Shown piece by piece: positions 1 to 6,092 of a stretch of 16,648 bases of DNA. The number at the start of each line of letters is the position of its first letter. Positions within the stretch are counted from its first letter, which is position 1. The translations under genes were made by a program, and so were the position numbers. The notes under the pieces are model-generated. The model made no database searches. It was not told where the DNA came from and saw nothing but the letters and a program-made list of their open reading frames with translations. This DNA is from Methylotenera_A sp031369365. GTDB taxonomy: Bacteria; Pseudomonadota; Gammaproteobacteria; Burkholderiales; Methylophilaceae. The stretch spans positions 1 through 16,648 of the forward strand of contig JANMOP010000024.1 in the NCBI GenBank assembly GCA_031369365.1, read 5' to 3'.

Positions 1-631
1 GACGGAAGTTGATGTGGTGTTGTTTGTGATTGAGCCGATGAAACTTGGTGATGCTGACAAAAAGGTATTAAGCTTGTTGCCTAAAGATAAGCCCGTATTT
101 TTGGTGGTGAATAAATCTGATTTAATGGGCGACAAAGGTAATCTGTTGCCGCTGATTCAGGATTTTGATTTGCTGCATGATTTTGTTGGCATTATCCCCG
201 TGAGTGCGAAGAAAAGTTTACATTTGGATGAACTGTTAGCAGCCACACGCAAGTATTTACCTGAGCAAGCGGCGATTTATGGTGAAGATGAACTTACTGA
301 TAAAAACGAACGCTTTCTAGCTGCCGAGTTGATTCGTGAGAAAATATTCCGCTTGTTAGGTGATGAAATTCCATATTCGGTGACGGTGGAGATTGAAAAA
401 TTTGAAACGGTGAAAAACTTACGCCGCATTTTTGCCGCGATAATTGTGGATAAAGATAGCCAAAAGCCCATGCTCATTGGTAAAAATGGTGAGAAAATGA
501 AACAAATTTCTACCGAAGCGCGTCAAGACATGGAAAAATTATTCGGCAGCAAAGTTTATTTAGAAACTTGGGTTAAAGTCAAAGGCGGCTGGGCCGATGA
601 CGAAAGGGCGCTAAAAAGTCTAGGCTATTGA
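1..631 (+). CDS. era: GTPase Era, C-terminal part (5' end outside window)
   Basis: Era is a GTPase that binds the 3' end of 16S rRNA and acts in assembly of the 30S ribosomal subunit at the inner face of the membrane. The reading frame is already open at base 2, so the G1-G3 GTPase motifs lie upstream of the window. Visible are the G4 motif NKSD (bases 113-124), the G5-like SAK (about base 203), and then the KH RNA-binding domain, with a conserved VTVEIE stretch, the GKNGEKMK loop and the typical ending WVKVKGGWADDERALKSLGY. The C-terminus is at the family's usual place. In betaproteobacteria era usually lies between rnc and recO, as the downstream order here suggests. Identification is secure; only the start is missing. 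Confidence 0.96.
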   Translation, partial: TEVDVVLFVIEPMKLGDADKKVLSLLPKDKPVFLVVNKSDLMGDKGNLLPLIQDFDLLHDFVGIIPVSAKKSLHLDELLAATRKYLPEQAAIYGEDELTDKNERFLAAELIREKIFRLLGDEIPYSVTVEIEKFETVKNLRRIFAAIIVDKDSQKPMLIGKNGEKMKQISTEARQDMEKLFGSKVYLETWVKVKGGWADDERALKSLGY

Positions 632-681
632 TTTATATGAGTTGTTTGATATAGTCTGTTGATTTAATAAGGATGTTGGCA

Positions 682-1167
682 ATGTCTAATAGCAACGTTT
701 TTAGTAATAATGTGTTTAATCTGCCGATTTACGGCAAACCCATCGAGCTGGATGACCAAGGTGTTTATTTTGCCATAAATAAAAAAACGGGCGCAATTAA
801 CAATGTGTTCCATCTGGTTTACGAAGACGGCAATTGGTATTTATATCAGTTAAAAAACACCAATAAAAACGGCGAAATGGGCTGGGTAATATTGGCAGAT
901 CATGGCGACTATTCGCTTAAAAGCGTGGCTACAGAAGAGATTAGACAGCACTTTGATAAGCCAGAATATGCCGAGCCAAAAGGCGCTTGGCAGTTGATGC
1001 GTAATTCGCGCTATGGTTTTGGCAAGTTCACCCCTGTACATAATGATGACGAAATTAAGTACGCCATGATTCTATTTTCGGCAGACGATCCAACGAAAAT
1101 GCTTGTCCCACTTTTAATTCAAAAAGCAGAAGATGAAGTTTTGCAAAGTTTAGCAAAGCCTGATTGA
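682..1167 (+). CDS. hypothetical protein, 161 aa, between era and recO
   Basis: I do not recognise this protein. It is 161 residues, soluble-looking, with no signal peptide, no membrane segment and no cysteine pair. The middle is rich in aromatic residues (VYEDGNWYLYQL, GAWQLMRNSRYGFGKF), suggesting a compact beta-rich fold. The start was set at ATG 682 because AAGGA at 669-673 lies 8 bases in front of it. The ATG at 673 overlaps that ribosome binding site and is unlikely to be used. The stop TGA shares one base with the first ATG of recO, so the two are probably translationally coupled in the era-recO-pdxJ-acpS operon. Its place inside a housekeeping operon suggests a lineage-specific insertion; no function can be assigned. 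Confidence 0.8.
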   Translation: MSNSNVFSNNVFNLPIYGKPIELDDQGVYFAINKKTGAINNVFHLVYEDGNWYLYQLKNTNKNGEMGWVILADHGDYSLKSVATEEIRQHFDKPEYAEPKGAWQLMRNSRYGFGKFTPVHNDDEIKYAMILFSADDPTKMLVPLLIQKAEDEVLQSLAKPD

Positions 1168-1910
1168 TGATGGAGGTTAAGCTAGCTTCTCATCGTCAAG
1201 ATGCTTTTAAGCAGACTGGACAGGCTGTGTATGTGTTACACACCTATCCATTTAAAGAAACAAGTTTAGTCGTTGAGCTTTTTAGCCAGCAATTTGGGCG
1301 CATTGCAGCCGTCGCAAAAGGCGCGCGCAGGCCGCATTCTGCTATGCGTGGCATGTTGCAATCGTTTCAAATGCTTTCTGGTGCGTGGTCGGGCAAAAAC
1401 GAGCTTAAAACCTTGCATAGCTTAGATTGGAACACAGGGCTAACGCTGATTAAAGGCGAAGCGCTGATGTGCGGCTTTTACATGAACGAGCTGTTATTAA
1501 GGCTTCTGCCAAGAGAAGACGCGCACGAAAGCTTGTTTGAATATTATGCAAACGCCCTGCAAACCTTGGCAAACGGTGCGGACTTAGCGACTACACTAAG
1601 GCGCTTTGAGTTAAAACTTTTGCAAGAAATGGGCTACGCTGTGCCATTGCTACAAGACGAAAATGATGTGGCGATTGAAGCAGATAAAACTTACCGTTAC
1701 GAGGCAGAGTTTGGCGCTTGTGAGCTAAAGTCTACTAAAAATGGCGTACAATTAAGCGGTAAAACACTGCTGAATATGGCGCGCGATGATTACACTGATA
1801 GTGTAACGCAAAATCAAAGCAAGCAACTCATGCGCTACTTGCTGGCGCATTATTTGGGCGATAAACCGCTACATACAAGGCAGCTTTTGATTGATTTACA
1901 GGGGTTATAA
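1167..1910 (+). CDS. recO: DNA repair protein RecO
   Basis: RecO works with RecF and RecR to load RecA onto SSB-coated single-stranded gaps. The N-terminal OB-fold is visible (YVLHTYPFKETSLVVELFS, then GRIAAVAKGARRP), followed by the helical part with the betaproteobacterial MCGFYMNELLLRLLPRED signature and LRRFELKLLQEMGY. The zinc-finger cysteines of some RecO proteins are largely absent here, as is common in this group. The length of about 247 residues is normal. The start is taken as ATG 1167, which overlaps the upstream stop as TGATG; ATG 1170 is equally possible and a TTG lies at 1164. No strong ribosome binding site is seen, so translation probably depends on coupling to the gene upstream. 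Confidence 0.96.
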   Translation: MMEVKLASHRQDAFKQTGQAVYVLHTYPFKETSLVVELFSQQFGRIAAVAKGARRPHSAMRGMLQSFQMLSGAWSGKNELKTLHSLDWNTGLTLIKGEALMCGFYMNELLLRLLPREDAHESLFEYYANALQTLANGADLATTLRRFELKLLQEMGYAVPLLQDENDVAIEADKTYRYEAEFGACELKSTKNGVQLSGKTLLNMARDDYTDSVTQNQSKQLMRYLLAHYLGDKPLHTRQLLIDLQGL

Positions 1911-1930
1911 TTAGTATGGCTTTGATTTTA

Positions 1931-2049
1931 GCCACAGATAAACACAGATTAAAAAACTACAGTACAAATATCGCTAAGTTACACCAGCAACTCTCTAAAG
2001 TAATGCTTTTATCCGTGTCTATCTGTGTGCATCTGTGTGCATCTGTGGC
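1931..2049. repeat. hairpin-type intergenic repeat between recO and pdxJ
   Basis: The left arm, GCCACAGATAAACACAGAT (1931-1949), pairs with the right end of the gap, ATCTGTGTGCATCTGTGGC (2031-2049), at 17 of 19 positions. The right side also contains a 10-bp direct repeat, ATCTGTGTGC, at 2021-2030 and 2031-2040, followed by ATCTGTGGC. The element fills most of the 167-bp recO-pdxJ gap. Similar GCCACAGAT/ACACAGAT palindromes are widespread intergenic repeats in proteobacteria. It could act as an mRNA hairpin or processing site within the operon; that is inference. Confidence 0.75.
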
Positions 2050-2077
2050 AAAAAAGTTTTTAAAGTAAGGTAAAGAA

Positions 2078-2806
2078 ATGATTAAACTAGGTGTCAATAT
2101 CGACCACGTCGCCACCATTCGTCAAGCGCGTGGCACTAAATACCCCAGCGTGGTACAAGCTGCGTTGCGTGCGGAGCAATCGGGGGCGGATAGCATTACG
2201 TTACACTTGCGTGAAGATCGCCGCCACATGCAAGACGCGGATATTTTTGCGCTGCGGCCGTTATTGCAAACTAAAATGAATTTGGAATGCGCGGTGACCG
2301 ATGAAATGATTGAAATCGCCATTAAAGTGGCACCGCAAGATGTATGCTTAGTGCCAGAGCGGCGTGAAGAGCGCACCACAGAAGGCGGCTTGGACGTGAT
2401 TGCACATTTTGAGAAAGTAAAAGCAGCGTGTGATAAATTAGCTAGCCACGGCATTCGCGTATCGCTGTTTATTGGACCAGATATTGCACAAATTGATGCC
2501 TCTAAAAAAGCAGGTGCGCCAGTGGTAGAGATTCATACAGGTGCCTTTGCAGATGCCGAAACCGAGGCTGATAAGACCATAGAACTTACGCGTGTTAAGC
2601 TTGCCATAGCCCATGCCGTTAAGTTGGGCTTGGTGGTGAATGCTGGTCACGGTTTGCATTATCACAATGTGCACCAAATTGCCGAAATTGCAGGTCTAGA
2701 AGAGCTGAACATTGGCCACGCCATTGTTGCACACGCCCTGTTTGTGGGCTGGGATAATGCGGTGGCAGAGATGAAGCTACTTATGAAAGAAGCAGCATCT
2801 CAATAA
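2078..2806 (+). CDS. pdxJ: pyridoxine 5'-phosphate synthase PdxJ
   Basis: PdxJ condenses 1-deoxyxylulose 5-phosphate with 3-amino-2-oxopropyl phosphate to give pyridoxine 5'-phosphate, the ring-closing step of the DXP-dependent vitamin B6 pathway. The 242-residue TIM barrel is complete. It has the N-terminal LGVNIDHVATIRQARGT, the SITLHLREDRRH loop with catalytic-region histidines (about residues 43 and 50), MNLE with Glu70, the EIHTGAFAD phosphate-binding region and NAGHGLHYHN with His191. The start ATG 2078 follows AAGG (2067-2070) at good spacing. Downstream is acpS, the usual partner in proteobacteria. Nothing in the protein is unusual. Confidence 0.98.
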   Translation: MIKLGVNIDHVATIRQARGTKYPSVVQAALRAEQSGADSITLHLREDRRHMQDADIFALRPLLQTKMNLECAVTDEMIEIAIKVAPQDVCLVPERREERTTEGGLDVIAHFEKVKAACDKLASHGIRVSLFIGPDIAQIDASKKAGAPVVEIHTGAFADAETEADKTIELTRVKLAIAHAVKLGLVVNAGHGLHYHNVHQIAEIAGLEELNIGHAIVAHALFVGWDNAVAEMKLLMKEAASQ

Positions 2807-2836
2807 AATGGTTCTTAAGTAAAATGATTCTTAAAT
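2805..2836 (+). repeat. 16-bp tandem duplication between pdxJ and acpS
   Basis: Bases 2805-2820 (AAAATGGTTCTTAAGT) and 2821-2836 (AAAATGATTCTTAAAT) are adjacent copies that match at 14 of 16 positions. The first copy begins inside the pdxJ stop codon and the second ends 3 bases before the acpS start. The duplication therefore fills the whole spacer and leaves no evident Shine-Dalgarno sequence for acpS. Confidence 0.8.
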
Positions 2837-2839
2837 AAT

Positions 2840-3232
2840 ATGATTTACGGCATTGGCACCGATATAGTCGAGGTTACACGCATTGAGGCCTCTATCGCGC
2901 AATTTGGTGATGAATTTGCCAAACGCATTTTGGCGAGTTCTGAGCTTGAAAGTTACGAAGACTTAGAAACTAAAGACGGGCACATTAAAGCACATTTTTT
3001 AGCCAAACGTTTTGCCGCAAAAGAGGCGTTTAGTAAAGCGCTGGGTACGGGTTTGCGCGCACCAGCCACCTTTCAAAATATTGCTGTTTCGCATGATGAT
3101 TTAGGCAAGCCAATATTAGTGCTGGCGACAGATTTAAAAGCTTTTTTAGTGAGCAAAAAAATCACGCAAACGCACATCAGTATTAGTGATGAAAAGAATT
3201 TAGCGGCAGCATTTGTAGTGCTAGAAACTTAA
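2840..3232 (+). CDS. acpS: holo-[acyl-carrier-protein] synthase AcpS
   Basis: AcpS transfers 4'-phosphopantetheine from coenzyme A to the serine of apo-acyl carrier protein, switching on fatty acid synthesis. The 130-residue protein has the family's two metal-binding motifs: IYGIGTDIVEVTRIE with Asp8 near the start and FLAKRFAAKEAFSKALGTG with Glu62. The C-terminus THISISDEKNLAAAFVVLE is also typical. The N-terminal methionine followed by IYGIGTDIV fixes the start at ATG 2840. No clear ribosome binding site precedes it, because the spacer is taken up by a tandem duplication. The pdxJ-acpS pairing is standard and suggests co-transcription. Confidence 0.97.
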   Translation: MIYGIGTDIVEVTRIEASIAQFGDEFAKRILASSELESYEDLETKDGHIKAHFLAKRFAAKEAFSKALGTGLRAPATFQNIAVSHDDLGKPILVLATDLKAFLVSKKITQTHISISDEKNLAAAFVVLET

Positions 3233-3240
3233 CAATGCAC

Positions 3241-3314
3241 GTCATTCTGAACGTAGTGAAGAATCCAGTTTTTAACAGGCTGCATGCTGGATGCTTCGTT
3301 GTATTGTGCACGAC
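3241..3314. repeat. degenerate inverted-repeat element in front of tcdA
   Basis: The left arm begins GTCATTCTGAACGTAGTGAA (3241-3260) and continues GAATCCAG to 3268. The right arm starts CTGGATGCTTCG at 3287 and ends GCACGAC at 3314. Left and reverse-complemented right arms agree at 18 of 28 positions, best at the ends. This resembles the widespread GTCATTCTGAGCG...GAATCCAG intergenic repeat of proteobacteria, here decayed. The tcdA ribosome binding site (GGAG, 3315-3318) begins immediately after it. Confidence 0.6.
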
Positions 3315-3326
3315 GGAGTGGAAGAA

Positions 3327-4226
3327 ATGCAAGCTGAGATAGATATTGCACGTCGCTTTGGCGGTGTCAGCCGTTTATATGGCGATGCAGGCTTAGCCAA
3401 GCTGCAAGTCGCACACGTGGTAGTGATTGGTATTGGTGGCGTGGGCAGCTGGGCGGCAGAGGCATTGGCGCGTAACGCCGTTGGCAGCATTACTTTGATC
3501 GATTTAGATAACATTGCAGAAAGTAATGTAAACCGCCAAATTCATGCGCTAGAGGGCGAGTTTGGTAAAGCCAAAGTTACGGCAATGGCCGAGCGTATTC
3601 GTGCCATTAATCCAAGTAGCATCGTTCGCGAAATAGAAGATTTTATTACGCCTGAAAATGTGGCCAAATTACTCAATTTTAAATGTGATGTGATTGTAGA
3701 TTGTATAGATGATGCCAAAGCTAAAATTGCGCTAGCTGAGTTTTGTAAAAGCGCCAAAACGCCACTTATTATGGCTGGTGCCGCAGGTGGTAGGCTAGAC
3801 CCCACACGTATCAAAACCGCTGATTTAAGCGCTGTGACAGGTGATAAATTACTGGCCAAAGTGCGTAACCAACTGCGCCGTAATTACAGTTTCCCCAAAG
3901 GCCAAGAGTTAAATTTAAAGCATGCAAAAAAATCGCCCAAATTTGGTATTACTTGTGTCTATTCTGATGAGTTGGTGATGCAGCCCAATGAGGTTTGTGC
4001 GTTGGAGAAAAGTACTAACATAGAGGACGATGCCACTGGACTAAAACATTCCAGTGCTGGCCTGCGAACCAATATCCATGCGGGTGCTGGCAATGTAAAA
4101 AATGTTATTAAAAAAACTGGTGCAATAGCAGGCTTAAATTGTGCAGGTTATGGCTCTAGCGTGTGCGTTACCGCGCCATTTGGATTTGTCGCCGCGCAAT
4201 TGGCAATAATTCTGATTATTGCTTGA
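3327..4226 (+). CDS. tcdA: tRNA threonylcarbamoyladenosine dehydratase TcdA
   Basis: TcdA (also CsdL/YgdL) uses ATP to cyclise the N6-threonylcarbamoyladenosine at position 37 of ANN-decoding tRNAs to its hydantoin form, with help from the CsdA-CsdE sulfur-relay proteins in E. coli. It belongs to the E1/ThiF/MoeB family. Visible are the RFGGVSRLYG start typical of TcdA, the nucleotide-binding VVVIGIGGVGSWAAEALAR loop (about residues 31-49), the NVNRQIHAL motif, VIVDCIDDAKAKIAL, the GGRLDPT segment and the C-terminal APFGFVAAQLA. At 299 residues it is a little longer than the E. coli protein. The start at ATG 3327 is chosen because GGAG (3315-3318) lies 8 bases upstream and the protein then begins as its family does. 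The longer frame from 3291 runs into the upstream repeat. Confidence 0.93.
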   Translation: MQAEIDIARRFGGVSRLYGDAGLAKLQVAHVVVIGIGGVGSWAAEALARNAVGSITLIDLDNIAESNVNRQIHALEGEFGKAKVTAMAERIRAINPSSIVREIEDFITPENVAKLLNFKCDVIVDCIDDAKAKIALAEFCKSAKTPLIMAGAAGGRLDPTRIKTADLSAVTGDKLLAKVRNQLRRNYSFPKGQELNLKHAKKSPKFGITCVYSDELVMQPNEVCALEKSTNIEDDATGLKHSSAGLRTNIHAGAGNVKNVIKKTGAIAGLNCAGYGSSVCVTAPFGFVAAQLAIILIIA

Positions 4227-4256
4227 ACCTCATACAATTAACTGAGTCTTTTTAAT

Positions 4257-4411
4257 GTGATTAAACCATCCTCATTTAAAGGCAATAAAAGTAATCTACC
4301 CAGCAAATTTGTATGGTGTGCCAGCGCGAAATGACGTGGCGCAAAGCATGGGCAAAAAACTGGCACGAAGTGAAATACTGCTCTGAAACCTGCCGAAAAA
4401 AAGCCAAATAA
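4257..4411 (+). pseudogene. DUF2256 small zinc-ribbon gene with a one-base frameshift
   Basis: From a GTG at 4257 the frame reads VIKPSSFKGNKSNLPSK up to base 4307. If one base is added in the A-run at 4305-4307, the reading continues as ICMVCQREMTWRKAW and on to EVKYCSETCRKKAK, ending with TAA at 4409-4411. The joined product has the DUF2256 pattern: a CxxC pair (codons at 4310 and 4319), the WRK-W-W core, and a second CxxxC pair (codons at 4379 and 4391). As printed, the upstream frame stops at 4332 and the downstream frame has only an ATG at 4313, which would lose the first cysteine. Genes of this family commonly sit directly before a cryptochrome/photolyase gene, as here (2-base stop-to-start distance). 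It is either a broken gene or a sequencing error in an A-run. Confidence 0.72.
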
Positions 4412-4412
4412 T

Positions 4413-5999
4413 ATGCGCCATTTAATATTAGTTCTGGGCGACCAGCTCAATTTTGATAACCCTGCATTAGAGGGTTTTGATGCCGCGCAAGATGCAATAT
4501 TGATGGTGGAGGCGAGTCATGAGGCCACCCAAGTGTGGAGCCACAAGGCGCGCATTGTACTTTTTTTATCGGCCATGCGGCATTTTTATCATGCGCTTGC
4601 AGGCCGCATGGATATTGGTACTCACCAATCAAAATCTTTGAGCATGTATTTAAAGCTAGGTGAGCACGATTTTACGCATTTAAACGCTGCTTGGGCGCAT
4701 TATATTGCCGCGCTAAAACCACAAAAAGTGATTATTTGTGAGCCTGGTGAATATCGATTAGAACAAGATTTAATTGCGCTATGCAAACAAAATAATATTC
4801 AACTAGTGATTCGTGATGACACCCATTTTATGTGCAGTCGCGCTGATTTTAAACATTATGCTGCTGATGGCAAAAATGGGCCCAAAAAAGAGCTACGCAT
4901 GGAGTTTTTTTATCGCCAAATGCGTGCAAAATACAATGTGCTGATGACAGGCAAAAACCCAGTGGGCGGCGCGTGGAATTATGATGCAGAAAATCGCAAA
5001 GCATTCACCAAGGCGGGACCGCAACATGTGCCAACAGCGCCACAAGTTAGTATTGACGCGCTTACCCAAGCTGTGATTGATGATGTAGAAAAGCATTTTC
5101 CAAATCATCCAGGTTCTTTATTGCATTTTATTTGGCCTGTGACGCGTGAACAGGCGCTACAATTCTTAGACGATTTTATTGCTAATAAACTAGCAGGTTT
5201 TGGTGACCACCAAGATGCAATGTGGCAATCTTCTAATGCAGCACAAAGCCCCTATTTATGGCATTCTCTGCTTTCAACCTCGCTAAATTTAAAGCTGTTA
5301 AACCCGCGCGAGGTGATTAACGCAGCCGTTACTGCTTACCATAAAAATCAATTACCGCTGCCCAGTGTAGAAGGTTTTATTCGACAAATACTCGGCTGGC
5401 GCGAATTTATTCGTGGCGTATATTGGTTAGACATGCCACAAATGGCAGAAGCCAATCATTACCAGCATATGCGCCAGCTGCCGCGCTGGTATTGGTCTGC
5501 AGACACGCAGATGAATTGTATGAAACAGACGATAAATGACACGATGCAACATGGCTACGCGCATCATATTCAGCGTTTAATGGTAACAGGCATGTTTGGC
5601 GTGCTGACTGAAATTAATCCAAAAGAAATGGCAGCTTGGTATTTGGCGGTGTATGTGGATGCAATAGAATGGGTGGAGCTACCCAACGTTGCGGGCATGG
5701 CGTTATATGCTAATGGTGGACGCTTTACCAGCAAACCTTATGTGGCCAGCGGCGCTTATATTAAGCGCATGAGTAATTATTGCAGCAACTGCCGCTATAA
5801 ACCAGAGTTAAAAACAGGTGCAGAAGCTTGCCCAACTACCACGCTATATTGGAATTTTTTAATTAAACATTACGACACCTTTAACCGCAACCCGCGCACC
5901 GCGTTGATGGCAAAAAATGTACAGCGTTTTAGCGCAGAAGAGGTGGCGGCAATACAAGCACAATCTTTACAACTATTAGACAATTTAGATGATTTGTAA
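4413..5999 (+). CDS. iron-sulfur bacterial cryptochrome/photolyase (FeS-BCP, PhrB/CryB type)
   Basis: A 528-residue flavoprotein of the photolyase superfamily, of the prokaryotic class whose characterised member, Agrobacterium PhrB, repairs (6-4) photoproducts with FAD, a lumazine antenna and a [4Fe-4S] cluster. The N-terminal antenna domain opens MRHLILVLGDQLNF, typical of this class. The FAD-binding helical domain contains EGFIRQILGWREFIRGVYW, LPRWYW, MQHGYAHHIQRLMVTG and VDAIEWVELPNVAGMALYA. Four cysteines at residues 369, 457, 460 and 473 (the last three in YCSNCRYKP to EACP) have the same relative spacing as the PhrB cluster ligands I recall (350/438/441/454). Normal length; no truncation. 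It follows a DUF2256 relic after 1 base, suggesting an operon with it. Whether it repairs DNA, signals, or both cannot be read from sequence. Confidence 0.92.
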   Translation: MRHLILVLGDQLNFDNPALEGFDAAQDAILMVEASHEATQVWSHKARIVLFLSAMRHFYHALAGRMDIGTHQSKSLSMYLKLGEHDFTHLNAAWAHYIAALKPQKVIICEPGEYRLEQDLIALCKQNNIQLVIRDDTHFMCSRADFKHYAADGKNGPKKELRMEFFYRQMRAKYNVLMTGKNPVGGAWNYDAENRKAFTKAGPQHVPTAPQVSIDALTQAVIDDVEKHFPNHPGSLLHFIWPVTREQALQFLDDFIANKLAGFGDHQDAMWQSSNAAQSPYLWHSLLSTSLNLKLLNPREVINAAVTAYHKNQLPLPSVEGFIRQILGWREFIRGVYWLDMPQMAEANHYQHMRQLPRWYWSADTQMNCMKQTINDTMQHGYAHHIQRLMVTGMFGVLTEINPKEMAAWYLAVYVDAIEWVELPNVAGMALYANGGRFTSKPYVASGAYIKRMSNYCSNCRYKPELKTGAEACPTTTLYWNFLIKHYDTFNRNPRTALMAKNVQRFSAEEVAAIQAQSLQLLDNLDDL

Positions 6000-6031
6000 G
6001 CTAAAAATACGATGCGGTTACTTTGGAAATT

Positions 6032-6081
6032 TTGATGAAATTTCACAAAAATGTCATAATTATTAAGCTAATTTGTCATAA
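6032..6081 (+). promoter_or_regulatory. candidate ppk1 promoter with Pho-box-like repeats
   Basis: TTGATG (6032-6037), 17 bases, then CATAAT (6055-6060) make a plausible sigma-70 promoter. TGTCATAA occurs at 6052-6059 and again at 6074-6081, exactly 22 bp (two turns) apart. The first is preceded 11 bp upstream by ATTTCAC with an AAAA linker (6040-6057), a layout like the PhoB box (CTGTCAT, AT-rich linker, CTGTCAC). E. coli ppk is under PhoB control. The overlap with the -10 is not ideal, so confidence is limited. Confidence 0.45.
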
Positions 6082-6092
6082 GATAGGGACAT

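Noticed and set aside
2122..2677. Minus-strand open frames inside pdxJ (2122-2454, 2438-2677)
   Set aside because: They are shadows of a fully conserved PdxJ reading frame, without ribosome binding sites or recognisable domains.
3291..3326. Longer start for tcdA at ATG 3291
   Set aside because: These 12 codons lie within the arm of an inverted repeat and do not resemble TcdA N-termini. ATG 3327 has GGAG at good spacing.
4300..4315. Programmed -1 frameshifting in the DUF2256 gene
   Set aside because: The codons at the break (AGC AAA TTT) do not form an X XXY YYZ slippery heptamer and no stimulatory structure follows. A single-base loss in the A-run is simpler.
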